Assembly (NCBI GenBank): GCA_026014485.1 | Contig: JAOZIE010000023.1 | Coordinates: forward strand, 186,001 to 250,000 | Direction of reading: 5' to 3' | Length of the DNA: 64,000 nucleotides | Source of the DNA: Candidatus Bathyarchaeota archaeon | GTDB taxonomy: Archaea; Thermoproteota; Bathyarchaeia; Bathyarchaeales; Bathycorpusculaceae | Program-made: the position numbers and the translations under genes | The notes under the pieces: generated by a model | Seen by the model: the letters and a program-made list of their open reading frames with translations, nothing else | Databases searched by the model: none | What the model was told of the DNA's origin: nothing | In this document: positions 1-8,493 of the stretch, piece by piece | How the letters are laid out: each line of letters begins with the position of its first letter | Numbering within the stretch: position 1 is the stretch's first letter

Positions 1-27
1 ACCTCGTGGCGCTCTGGCAAGGTAGTT

Positions 28-36
28 CTTATAAAT
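28..36 (+). promoter_or_regulatory. TATA box of the flavodoxin gene
   Basis: An A/T-rich CTTATAAAT element lies about 25 nt before positions 55-60. Archaeal transcription usually starts 22-27 nt after the TATA centre. This places the transcript start after the ATG at 40 and before the TTG at 70, so it bears on start choice. Confidence 0.5.
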
Positions 37-69
37 CGAATGCCCCAAATATACCGTGAGGAAACAGAA

Positions 70-636
70 TTGAACACTCTGGTCGTTTATGGAACTCGCT
101 ATGGGGCAACCACGGGAACCGCTGAGGAAATAGCGAAAATTCTCCGCGAAGAGGGCTTTGACGTGAAAGTCGTCAACGCGAAAAAAGAAAAAATCAAAGA
201 CATCACACCATACGACCTCATCGTTGTAGGCACAGGCGTAGCACTGGGCAAGTGGACTGGCGAAATCCAAGACTTTGTTAAACGTTTTGAAACCGAGCTA
301 ACACAAAAGAAGATGGCGCTTTTTGTTTCAACAGGTAAGTTCATGGCTGAGCGTCAGCTTAAGGAAAAACCAACCGCTGTGGAGGATACTCGCAAAATCG
401 ACATCGACGACAAAGTTGCCAAATACAAGCTGCATCCGATATCCATAGGCTTTTTTGGCGGCGTATTAAACCTCAACAAAATGAATTTTCTCAGCCGAAG
501 AATGTTTGGGGGCTTCATCAAAGAGCAGATGGGCACGGACGGTTTCAACGAAACAGAGCCTGGCTTCTATGACATGCGGAACTGGGAAGAAATCCAGGTG
601 TGGACAAAAGACCTCGCTCAAAAAGCCCGCCAGTAA
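70..636 (+). CDS. Flavodoxin-fold protein (HemG / Flavodoxin_5-like)
   Basis: An FMN-binding flavodoxin-domain protein of 188 aa, probably a cytoplasmic electron carrier or oxidoreductase. The N-terminus carries a strand followed by the phosphate-binding loop GTRYGATTGTAEEIA (about residues 8-22), then alternating helices and strands with VGTGVALGKW near residue 55. Such domains occur in menaquinone-dependent protoporphyrinogen oxidase-like proteins, but the substrate cannot be told from sequence. I chose the TTG at 70 over the in-frame ATG at 40: GTGAGG lies about 8 nt before TTG, the flavodoxin strand starts there, and a TATA box at 28-36 would start the transcript after position 40. Confidence 0.8.
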   Translation: MNTLVVYGTRYGATTGTAEEIAKILREEGFDVKVVNAKKEKIKDITPYDLIVVGTGVALGKWTGEIQDFVKRFETELTQKKMALFVSTGKFMAERQLKEKPTAVEDTRKIDIDDKVAKYKLHPISIGFFGGVLNLNKMNFLSRRMFGGFIKEQMGTDGFNETEPGFYDMRNWEEIQVWTKDLAQKARQ

Positions 637-667
637 CTTCCGCGCGTTTTCTGGTTGTTTTCCAAAC

Positions 668-705
668 TTTAGAACAGTCTTTGGCAGAGTTTAGAACGTT
701 TGTTC
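668..705. repeat. Direct repeat TTTAGAAC x2 plus GAAC-N4-GTTC palindrome
   Basis: TTTAGAAC occurs at 668-675 and again at 690-697, exactly 22 bp apart (about two helical turns). The second copy runs into GAACGTTTGTTC (694-705). A TATA-like GCTATAAGA follows at 714-722, about 35 nt before the ATG at 758. The arrangement looks like a regulator site upstream of the secreted-protein gene, but no regulator can be named. Confidence 0.35.
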
Positions 706-757
706 CAAGGCATGGCGCTATAAGATGGGAAAACAATGCGTCCATTGGTGAAGAAGG

Positions 758-1207
758 ATGAAACATCCAAAACTGATATCGCTAATAGTCATGTTGACCA
801 TCTTTGGCGGCGTTGCGGGTATATGCTGGGCACTTGTCAACACTCATCAACCAACTGACCAGTTGCCTACTTCGGTGCCGAACCTCACGATTCCTGAACA
901 AGTACGAGACGACGCAGTAGCCTACATTGCAGCTAACCACGTTGAGACCGCGCAGTTCATGGATAGCTTTTCGTGGACCGGTGGACGAGTAACTCCTGAG
1001 GGTCTCTTGGGCGGCGAAACCTACATGTACCAAAGCCAAGGCTGGAACGTAACCATCACGTACCCCGTTGTGGTTGCTCCCGTCTACGATGTCACAGTCG
1101 ACTATTCGACCGCATCTGACGCCATAGGAATACCCTACCATGTAACCTGGGAAGGCATTTGGCAAGATGGATGCGTGACTGAGGCAAGCTACGTCTTCGT
1201 TCAGTAG
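758..1207 (+). CDS. Membrane-anchored surface protein, one copy of an unrecognised repeat domain
   Basis: A 149-aa protein with an N-terminal hydrophobic segment (residues 6-26) that is a signal peptide or anchor, a short linker, then one ~100-residue extracytoplasmic domain. The domain begins EQVRDDAVAYIAANHVETAQF and ends in WEGIWQDGCVTEASYVF. The same domain occurs three times in the next gene (1441-2622), so the two are paralogues. I do not recognise the family. The pattern is a helix followed by a region alternating aromatic and polar residues, suggesting a small alpha-plus-beta exported domain. Function unknown; the pairing suggests a shared surface role. Confidence 0.75.
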   Translation: MKHPKLISLIVMLTIFGGVAGICWALVNTHQPTDQLPTSVPNLTIPEQVRDDAVAYIAANHVETAQFMDSFSWTGGRVTPEGLLGGETYMYQSQGWNVTITYPVVVAPVYDVTVDYSTASDAIGIPYHVTWEGIWQDGCVTEASYVFVQ

Positions 1208-1440
1208 ACCCCTCTCTCCAATCTGCCAACGAAGAGTGCTTCCTCAGTCTACCTTTTTTCTTTCTTTATTCGCAAAATATGTTGTTCCCACAGACTTTAC
1301 CGCTGAGAAATAAGTGGACAATTTTTTCGTTGGTGACGCTTGCTGTAGCATTTCTGTTCAACAATACCTTCAATAAGGTGTTTTGATGCCTAGAGTTATA
1401 TAGATTATTTCGACAAAAGAAATCTTTAGGTGAAGACAAT

Positions 1441-2622
1441 TTGGCTAACAAGATGTTATTTTCTGGAATAGCTTTAGTTATCGTAGTTGTACTTATCACT
1501 GGCTACGTCGGCTACACACTTAACCAGCCCGCTTCAACCCCGTCACCTTCTCCTTCTGCCTCTCCAATTCCTACGGCAACCGAAGAACCTCCTCTACAGA
1601 CAATAGAAGAATCAACGCAAAAGCAGGTACGCGACGAATCTATGGCGTATATTGAAAGCAACCACCCTGAAACCGCACAGTTCATGCAGGACCTTAACTG
1701 GTCAGGCGGCAGAGTCGAAACAGGATTGGTCGGCGCAGAAAACTACGCCTACACCACGCTTACCTCTGCGCCTGGCGCTGCAGGCTGGACGGTGACACTT
1801 AACTACCCCGTCGTTCCCGACCCAACCTACAAGGTGACTGCAAACTACACTCAAACAGGCGTTCAATTCCCCGTTGACATCTCATGGAACGGAACATGGC
1901 AAAACGGAAGCATCACAGAAACAAGCTACATATCAAATGTGAACGCGAATGAGCTTGCACCGCAGGAGCAAGTGCGAAACGACGTGATGAGCTACATACA
2001 GGCAGTTCATGTTGAAACCAACCAGTTCATGCAGGACCTTAATTGGACAGGCGGAAGAGTCGAAACGGGTCTTGTAGGTGCAGAGAACTATGTCTACACC
2101 ACGACCCACGGCATGCTCGGAGGCGCATGGTGGACCGTTGAACTCAATTATCCCGTCATTCCTAACCCCACTTACACGGTAACCGCCAACTATACCCAAA
2201 CAGGCGTCGCTTCACCCTACACTATTGTCTGGGAAGGCACCTGGCAAGATTGCGTTGTCAACGAAACCAGCTACACCTCCAATGTGCCTGTAACGCAAGA
2301 GCAAATCCGCGATTCAGTCATGAACTACATAAAAATCAACCACGACCAGACAGCCCAATTCATGCAGGACCTTAATTGGACAGGCGGCAAAGTGCAAACA
2401 GGACTAATAGGCGCCGAACAATACTCCTACACGACCCTTACCTCTGCGCCTGGCGCTGCAGGCTGGACGGTTACCCTTGATTATCCTGTAGTTCTAGACC
2501 CCGTGTACACAGTAAATGCGAATTACACGCAGACAGGTGTGCAAACTCCCTACAATGTAGTTTGGGAAGGCACCTGGCAAAGCGGGGCAATCACTGAAAC
2601 AAGCTACACATTCAGTCCATAA
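1441..2622 (+). CDS. Surface protein with three tandem copies of the same unrecognised domain
   Basis: A 393-aa protein. Residues 5-27 are a membrane anchor or signal, residues 31-58 a Pro/Ser/Thr-rich stalk, followed by three repeats at about 61-164, 176-280 and 286-390. Each repeat holds E/KQ(V/I)R(D/N), QFMQDLNWxGG, GL(V/I)GAE, NYTQTGV and (W)xGTWQ, with many N-x-S/T sequons. A 35-nt stretch is identical in repeats 1 and 3 (about 1759-1793 and 2437-2471) but not in repeat 2, suggesting recent gene conversion. TTG start is preceded by AGGTGA at good spacing. No enzyme motif is visible; ligand binding or a structural surface role is a guess. Confidence 0.8.
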   Translation: MANKMLFSGIALVIVVVLITGYVGYTLNQPASTPSPSPSASPIPTATEEPPLQTIEESTQKQVRDESMAYIESNHPETAQFMQDLNWSGGRVETGLVGAENYAYTTLTSAPGAAGWTVTLNYPVVPDPTYKVTANYTQTGVQFPVDISWNGTWQNGSITETSYISNVNANELAPQEQVRNDVMSYIQAVHVETNQFMQDLNWTGGRVETGLVGAENYVYTTTHGMLGGAWWTVELNYPVIPNPTYTVTANYTQTGVASPYTIVWEGTWQDCVVNETSYTSNVPVTQEQIRDSVMNYIKINHDQTAQFMQDLNWTGGKVQTGLIGAEQYSYTTLTSAPGAAGWTVTLDYPVVLDPVYTVNANYTQTGVQTPYNVVWEGTWQSGAITETSYTFSP

Positions 2623-2766
2623 GCACTTCTGCAACTCAGAAAACCCCTCTTCTTTTTCTTTTTTGACTCCGACACCCCACCTGCGTGAGTCGTGATACCT
2701 TTTTAAGGTAAACTCAACTACTACCTGCAACAATCCCTTCCGCAACAAACATGGAGGACGCCGGTA

Positions 2767-4092
2767 ATTCGAGTAATTGCAGACTTACACATTCACAGTC
2801 GCTTCAGCCGAGCCACAAGCGAACAGATGAACCTAAAGGAAATTGCCCGCTTCGCCAAAATCAAGGGGCTGCAGCTTGTGGGCACAGGCGACTTCACGCA
2901 TCCACAGTGGCTGGCGGAAATACGAGAAACCCTGACGCCCGACGGCGACTCTGGGCTGTTCAAGGTGGCAGCTAATCCTGACTCAGCAGTCTTCTTCATG
3001 TTAACCACCGAAGTCTGCACCATATTTGACTACGAAAACAGAAACAGAAAAATCCACCATGTTCTCATGACGCCCAGCATAGAGACGGCAGTCCAAATTA
3101 ACGAGGCATTAGCCAAATACGGAAGCCTCAGCGCAGACGGCAGACCTATCTTGAACATGACTGCGCCGCAGTTGGTCGAGGCGGTGATGGCGGTTTCAGG
3201 CGAAAACGTGGTTTTTCCCGCGCATGCGTGGACGCCGTGGTTTGGAGTTTTCGGCTCGTTCAGCGGCTTTGACAACATAGACGACTGCTACCAAGACCAA
3301 ACCAAGCACATCCGCGCCTTAGAAACGGGCCTCAGTAGCGACCCGCAGATGAATTGGCGGCTAAGCGACCTTGACAGGTTCACGCTGGTCTCAAATAGTG
3401 ACAGTCACAGCTTCTGGCCTTGGCGTATGGGCAGGGAAGCCAATGTCTTTGAGCTGCAACGCGTCACCTACAGGGAAGTCACAGATACCATTCAGACCAA
3501 GGACACCCGCCGCTTCAGGTTCACCATTGAAACCGACCCCGCATACGGCAAGTACCATTGGACTGGACACCGAAACTGCAACGTTTCGCTTTCCCCCGCG
3601 GAAGCCCGCAAGCACAACAGCATCTGCCCCGTGTGCGGACGCAAACTCACAAAGGGCGTAGAGCAGCGGGTGGAGGAACTTGCTGACCGCCCTGAAAACT
3701 ACAAAGCCGCCGACGCACCAGGCTTTTTGCGTTTGATGCCGCTTTCGGAGATAATCGCCGCCGTACTCGGTGTCTCTTCGCCCTCAACGCAGGCGGTGTG
3801 GCGCATCTACAACCCGCTCATCAGCAAATTCGGCAACGAATACACCATACTCATCGATGTGTCCAAAGACGCATTAACACAAGTTGTGGACCCTCAGGTA
3901 GCCGACGCCATCGTGAAGGTCCGAGACGGCGCCGTACCCGTGGTCCCAGGCTACGACGGCGTCTACGGCAAACTCGTTTTGTCCACAACCGAAAAAAGCC
4001 AAGCGCCCCTTGACTCCCAGAGCGAGGTGACTGCTCGGCTTAAGCCTCCCCGCGGCAGAGTCCAGCAGACGGGGCTTTCAGATTTCTGGTGA
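2767..4092 (+). CDS. Endonuclease Q (PHP-domain DNA repair nuclease), probable ATT start
   Basis: EndoQ nicks DNA 5' of deaminated bases (hypoxanthine, uracil) in archaea and some bacteria. The PHP fold supplies metal ligands: DLHIHS at residues 6-11, PAHAW (H153), NSDSHS (D212, H214). A zinc site follows (C271, H283, C287, C290). The last eight residues QTGLSDFW are a textbook PIP box (QxxLxxFW) for binding PCNA. The first in-frame ATG is at 2827 and would delete DLHIHS. Reading upstream in frame gives IRVIADLHIHSRFSRA, with ATT at 2767 and GGAGG 9 nt before it. The ATG at 2751 is out of frame and overlaps that GGAGG. A one-base frameshift after 2751 is the alternative. Length 441 aa is normal for the family. 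Confidence 0.88.
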   Translation: MRVIADLHIHSRFSRATSEQMNLKEIARFAKIKGLQLVGTGDFTHPQWLAEIRETLTPDGDSGLFKVAANPDSAVFFMLTTEVCTIFDYENRNRKIHHVLMTPSIETAVQINEALAKYGSLSADGRPILNMTAPQLVEAVMAVSGENVVFPAHAWTPWFGVFGSFSGFDNIDDCYQDQTKHIRALETGLSSDPQMNWRLSDLDRFTLVSNSDSHSFWPWRMGREANVFELQRVTYREVTDTIQTKDTRRFRFTIETDPAYGKYHWTGHRNCNVSLSPAEARKHNSICPVCGRKLTKGVEQRVEELADRPENYKAADAPGFLRLMPLSEIIAAVLGVSSPSTQAVWRIYNPLISKFGNEYTILIDVSKDALTQVVDPQVADAIVKVRDGAVPVVPGYDGVYGKLVLSTTEKSQAPLDSQSEVTARLKPPRGRVQQTGLSDFW

Positions 4093-4170
4093 ACGCTCTG
4101 GCAACACAACGATTTTATCTCTTCAAGCCATTTACTCAAGGTACAGATTTGTCCCGGAGGCATACTTTCC

Positions 4171-5556
4171 TTGAAAGACCTTCTCACAAAAACACTCCAC
4201 ACCGCCCAAGACAAGTTCAGTGCTCAATACGCTGAGGTTCGCGCGCAGAAGCTCTCCAAAACCATGTTTACCATGAAGGAGGGGCGCGTGGAGGCAGCAA
4301 AGCAGGGCATCGAAAACGGCGTAGCCATCCGCGTGCTGGTGAACGGCGCGTGGGGCTTTGCGTCTGTTGGTTCCTTGGACGCTGACGTTTTGGTTGACGC
4401 AGTTTCAGACGCTTGTTCCATGGCTAAGGCTGCCAGCTCACGGTTAAAAAACCCGATTAAACTCGCCCAAGCCAAGCCCGTTGAAGACCACGTTGAAGCC
4501 CAATCAAAACAGAAGCCGTCGGAAATCAGCATCGAAGAAAAAATAAAAACCGCCTCCGCAACCACACAGGTCACTTTAAAGTGGGATAAGCGGATAAAAA
4601 GCTGCACCGTGGACTACTTGGATTTGGCGGGAACAAGCTACTTCGCCAACAGCGAAGGCACCTACATCGAGCAGGACAAGCTTTACGTTTGGACAAAGGC
4701 GACGGCGTCGGCGATGCAGAGTGGCGTGTTCACGTTTAGCAGGGAAGAAATCGGCTCCACCGCGGGCTACGAGGTTTTTGATGTGGAAACCCCTGAAGCC
4801 GTCGGCGAACGGCTGGCAAAACGCGCCGTCAAACAGCTTGCCGCAAAGGCCCCCAAAGGCGGAGTCTTTCCTGTGGTGCTTGGACCCAACGTGGTGGGAG
4901 TCTTTGTGCATGAGGCGTTTGGGCATCTGGCTGAGGCAGATTTGGCGCTGGCAGGCGGCGTCCTAGTCGACAACATGGGCAAGAAAATCGCCTCCGACTT
5001 GGTCACGTTTTATGATGATGGAACCATCGGCGGCGCGTTTGGCAGTTTCCGCTACGACGACGAAGGCACCCCCGCGCAGAAGACGCTGCTCATAAAGGAC
5101 GGCGTGGTCGAGGGTTTAATGCATAACCGCGAAACCGCCCACAAATTTAACGCGCAGCCCACGGGTAACGCGCGCGCCGAAGACTTCCGCGTGGAACCCA
5201 TAATCCGCATGCGCAACACGTACATGGCGCCGCGGGACCACACGTTTGACGAGTTGGTTGAAGGCGTCAAGCACGGCTACTTCTTTAAGAGCTTCAGGGG
5301 TGGACAGGCAAACTTGGACGGAACATTCCAGGTGGGCATCCAAGAAGCCTACGAGATAGTCAACGGCGAAATCGGCGAACCCATACGCAACGCCTCCCTC
5401 AGCGGCAACACGCTGGAAACCCTGCTTAAAGTGGATGCGGTGGGCAAGGATTTTCAGTTGAATGCGGGGCGCTGCGGGAAAGGGCAGACCGCGTTTATAG
5501 GCGACGGGGGACCACACATACGAGTCAGCGAGGTAACTGTAGGTGGCAGCGCTTAG
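4171..5556 (+). CDS. tldD: TldD-type zinc metalloprotease
   Basis: A 461-aa TldD family protein. The signature [11 protein letters not shown] (H247, E248, H252) gives the HExxxH zinc site, and C435 in GRCGK near the C-terminus is the expected third ligand. TldD forms a heterodimer with TldE/PmbA and degrades unfolded or short peptides; in bacteria it matures microcin B17 and helps remove the CcdA antitoxin. TTG start with GGAGG 10 nt before it. The next gene overlaps by 14 nt and encodes the non-catalytic partner, so the two are one operon. Confidence 0.93.
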   Translation: MKDLLTKTLHTAQDKFSAQYAEVRAQKLSKTMFTMKEGRVEAAKQGIENGVAIRVLVNGAWGFASVGSLDADVLVDAVSDACSMAKAASSRLKNPIKLAQAKPVEDHVEAQSKQKPSEISIEEKIKTASATTQVTLKWDKRIKSCTVDYLDLAGTSYFANSEGTYIEQDKLYVWTKATASAMQSGVFTFSREEIGSTAGYEVFDVETPEAVGERLAKRAVKQLAAKAPKGGVFPVVLGPNVVGVFVHEAFGHLAEADLALAGGVLVDNMGKKIASDLVTFYDDGTIGGAFGSFRYDDEGTPAQKTLLIKDGVVEGLMHNRETAHKFNAQPTGNARAEDFRVEPIIRMRNTYMAPRDHTFDELVEGVKHGYFFKSFRGGQANLDGTFQVGIQEAYEIVNGEIGEPIRNASLSGNTLETLLKVDAVGKDFQLNAGRCGKGQTAFIGDGGPHIRVSEVTVGGSA

Positions 5557-6907
5557 CAAAGAAGCCATGTTGAATCTGGCGGAAAAAGCCGTCAAAGTAG
5601 CCCTGCAGAAAGGCGCTTCTGAAGCAGAAGCTTTTGTCTACGACGGCAAAGCCACCAGCGTAGGCATCGAACGGGGGCAAATCACCAAAACCAGCCGAAT
5701 CGTAGACCGCGGCGTAGGCATCCGCGTCCAAGTCCACAGCGCCATCGGATTTGCCTACACCAACATAGTCAGTGACTCCGCAGCGGTTGAGGACGCTGCA
5801 GCGAAGGCTTTGGCGGCGGCGCGGGCAAGCAAACCCGACAAGGACTGGAAGGCACTACCCGAACGCAAACCCTACGCAGCCGTAACGACTATGGTTGACG
5901 GTGAAATCTTGGCGCTTAGGTCAGAGGACTTGGTTAATTTGGCTTCCCGCATGCTAGACGCCGTTGCACAAGCGGATACCCGCGTTTTTTCTGTTGAGGG
6001 CGGAGCAGGCGCAGGATACGTTTCCAATGCCGTAGCCAACTCGAATGGTGTAGCGGCGTTTGATGAGGGGACGGTGGTGGAGTGCAGTTTGGCGACGCTG
6101 GCAAAAGAGGGAAACACGGTGACGCCTATCTGCTTTGAATTTAACGCTGAAAGAAACCTCAATGTGGATCCTGAGTGGGTAGGTAGAGAAGCCGCGCGGC
6201 TTGCTGTTTCCGCGTTGAAGACGAAACGGGTGGAAACTAAAACCTACAATCTTGTGTTTTCCCAGTTTGCGCTGCAGGAGCTGCTTTACTACACGTTGAT
6301 TAACGCCGTCAAAGCTGACTCTGTGGAGCGGAATCAGTCACCCTTCAAAGATAAACTCGGCGCAACGGTGGGCTCAAAATGCCTCACCATAGTGGACGAC
6401 GGCTTGCTCGCAGGCGGCTTGCGCACGGGCATGTTTGACGCGGAAGGTGTGCCCCACCAGAAAACGCCAGTCATCGAAAAGGGTGTCCTCAAGAATTTCC
6501 TCTACGACAGCTACACCGCCAACAAGCAGGGCAGAGAAAGCACGGGCAACGCGAGCCGAGCGGGGTACCTGTCCACGCCAAGCCTTGAGGCAACCAACTT
6601 CCGTATCCTGTCAGGCGACAAGTCACCTGAGGAGTTGCTGGGCGAAGTGGACGACGGCTTGATGGTTTCGTATCTGCAGGGCGCCCACAGCAGTAACCCA
6701 GTCAGCGGCGAATTCAGTGTGGTGGCAACGCCTGCGTGGAGAATCCGCAAAGGAGAAATCGAGCACGCCAGCCGAGGCGTCATGCTTGCTGGCAACATCT
6801 TCGAGCTACTCAAAAACGTTTCTGTTGTGGCAAACAACGAGCGGAAGATGGGGCAGCTTGTTGCCCCGTGGCTGCTGGTGGAAAACGTCAAGGTCATCGG
6901 GAAGTAG
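5543..6907 (+). CDS. pmbA: TldE/PmbA, partner subunit of TldD
   Basis: A 454-aa PmbA/TldE homologue. It shares the TldD fold (N-terminal alpha/beta half, C-terminal beta half) but has no HExxxH motif; the matching region reads [20 protein letters not shown]. In bacterial TldD/TldE this subunit shields the active site. GTG start lies inside tldD, so translation is probably coupled. [21 protein letters not shown] is a typical PmbA stretch. No peptide substrate (microcin-like or RiPP precursor) gene is visible beside the pair; general peptide turnover is the conservative assignment. Confidence 0.92.
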   Translation: MAALSKEAMLNLAEKAVKVALQKGASEAEAFVYDGKATSVGIERGQITKTSRIVDRGVGIRVQVHSAIGFAYTNIVSDSAAVEDAAAKALAAARASKPDKDWKALPERKPYAAVTTMVDGEILALRSEDLVNLASRMLDAVAQADTRVFSVEGGAGAGYVSNAVANSNGVAAFDEGTVVECSLATLAKEGNTVTPICFEFNAERNLNVDPEWVGREAARLAVSALKTKRVETKTYNLVFSQFALQELLYYTLINAVKADSVERNQSPFKDKLGATVGSKCLTIVDDGLLAGGLRTGMFDAEGVPHQKTPVIEKGVLKNFLYDSYTANKQGRESTGNASRAGYLSTPSLEATNFRILSGDKSPEELLGEVDDGLMVSYLQGAHSSNPVSGEFSVVATPAWRIRKGEIEHASRGVMLAGNIFELLKNVSVVANNERKMGQLVAPWLLVENVKVIGK

Positions 6908-6965
6908 CCCACTCCCGCGGCTTTGGGCTGAGCTTAGATGTAGCTGCTGAGCACGTTTTGGCGGT

Positions 6966-7868
6966 TTAGCTTGTGGGCTCAAGCTGGATTGTTGTGTGTT
7001 CTATGCCGTATTTCTGGTCTAACACCTTGTTTATTCTGTCTATGACCTCTTTGGATTTAGCATAATCCAGTTTGCCGATTTGGATGTGCGCCGTGAACGA
7101 GTACATGTTGGAGGTGATTTCCCAGATGTGCATGTCCGTGATTTTCACGATGTCGGGTATGTTCTTTTTCAGTTCCGCGCTTATGTCATCTATGTTCATT
7201 CCTTTGGGCGCGGTTTCCAGCAGGACGTTCACGGAGTCCCTGAAAAGTCCCCATGCCCAAACAAAAATCAACACGGATATGCCAATGCCCATCAGGGGGT
7301 CGATGATGTACCAGTTCGTTAGGGAAACAAGGATTGCCCCAAAAATAATCACAACCGACGACGCGGTGTCGGCAAACATGTGTAGAAAGGCGCCTCTGAT
7401 GTTTAGGTCATTTTTTGTGCTACCTCTAAGAATCAGGATGCTTAAGCCGTTAGCAGCTAAGCCTAACAACGCCACGATGAGCATTTCAAAGCCGATTACT
7501 GGCTGCGGATTCAGTAGCCGTTCGATTCCTTCAAACAGTATGTAGCCTGTTACGGCGAAAAGGAAGAGGCTGTTGAAGAGCGCCGCCAGAATCTCCACGC
7601 GGTAGAACCCGTATGTTCGGTGATGACAGGGTTCTCTACAGGCTAAGCAGATGGCGACAAAGCTTATCACCAGGGCAAAAAGGTGGGTGAACATGTGCCC
7701 TGCGTCGCTGCCCAAAGCCAAACTCCCCGTTAAAACGCTGCCCACAACCTCCAAGACCATAACGGAACCCGTGACGCCGATGGCTAAGGCAAGACGATTC
7801 TTAGCGACGCCTCGATACTCATGCATACTGGACAAGGAATCCTGCTTTGGCTGATGCTTATGCGTCAT
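6966..7868 (-). CDS. Cation diffusion facilitator (Zn/Cd/Co efflux family)
   Basis: A 300-aa CDF transporter exchanging a divalent metal for protons across the cytoplasmic membrane. Six transmembrane segments cover residues ~25-215, followed by a C-terminal ferredoxin-like domain (ITDMHIWEITSNMYSFTAHIQI). The transport site is formed by TM2 and TM5: HMFADT (H163, D167) is standard, but TM2 reads DAGHMFTH (H58, H62) where ZitB/CzcD relatives usually have HxxxD. The site would be His-His-His-Asp, which may change metal preference. The N-terminus MTHKHQ has little of the His-rich tail many family members show. Confidence 0.9.
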   Translation of the reverse strand: MTHKHQPKQDSLSSMHEYRGVAKNRLALAIGVTGSVMVLEVVGSVLTGSLALGSDAGHMFTHLFALVISFVAICLACREPCHHRTYGFYRVEILAALFNSLFLFAVTGYILFEGIERLLNPQPVIGFEMLIVALLGLAANGLSILILRGSTKNDLNIRGAFLHMFADTASSVVIIFGAILVSLTNWYIIDPLMGIGISVLIFVWAWGLFRDSVNVLLETAPKGMNIDDISAELKKNIPDIVKITDMHIWEITSNMYSFTAHIQIGKLDYAKSKEVIDRINKVLDQKYGIEHTTIQLEPTS

Positions 7869-8029
7869 TATACCTCTTTTGGACGCACCATGCTAATATG
7901 ACTAATGATTAAAATTCCAGTTTACCTCCGCTAAACTGTTGTTTCACACGCGATTTGGTCGTTGTGTGCCCGAAATGTGGCTGGGCTAATGCCTGCATGT
8001 TATATTTTGGGTGGTTGTGTTTTTTCGTT

Positions 8030-8482
8030 TTATGGGTTGGTTTGGGCATTACGCTGAACTCTTCTGTAAAGCCTGATGCCCTCGGTCAGAAACAGAATCA
8101 TAGCCACCGCTGTCATTGCTGTCAAGAAAAAGAAACTTGCCTCAATAGCCAAACCTAAAACGAGGAAACTGAATGCACTTATCACAATTTCCGCTGCGAA
8201 GGCGCCCATAAAAAAGAAGGCGTAGAACATCAGCCGTGGCATGAGGGTTCTTCCAACCCAGATATATCCGCTGACATCCGTTTTCTGCTTAAGCGTGTAG
8301 TTTCCGTACACGTTCCGTTCAATTAAGCCGAGGGCTTCAAGCTTCTGCAGGTGTCGAAACGCGACGCTGGGACTGCTTAGACTGGCGCCGCGTGTGACCT
8401 CTCTGGTGCCGACTGGTTTATCCTCTTTGGCAACGTACGCGTATACGTTTAGGGTGTTGCCTTCAAGTGCATCATTAGCCAC
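8030..8482 (-). CDS. Membrane-bound winged-helix regulator
   Basis: A 150-aa protein. Residues ~8-68 form a winged-helix domain (GTREVTRGASLSSPSVAFRHLQKLEALGLIERNVYGNYTL). Residues ~80-140 form two transmembrane helices, with a basic tail. This is a one-component membrane regulator layout. It lies 11 nt after the secreted-protein gene 8494-9282 on the same strand and is probably co-transcribed, suggesting that the exported protein and the regulator act together. Target genes are unknown. Confidence 0.75.
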   Translation of the reverse strand: MANDALEGNTLNVYAYVAKEDKPVGTREVTRGASLSSPSVAFRHLQKLEALGLIERNVYGNYTLKQKTDVSGYIWVGRTLMPRLMFYAFFFMGAFAAEIVISAFSFLVLGLAIEASFFFLTAMTAVAMILFLTEGIRLYRRVQRNAQTNP

Positions 8483-8493
8483 GATGGTTGCAC

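Noticed and set aside
4171-6907. RiPP pathway around TldD/TldE
   Set aside because: No precursor peptide, cyclodehydratase or transporter gene adjoins the pair; the SagB-like gene is 53 kb away and frameshifted.
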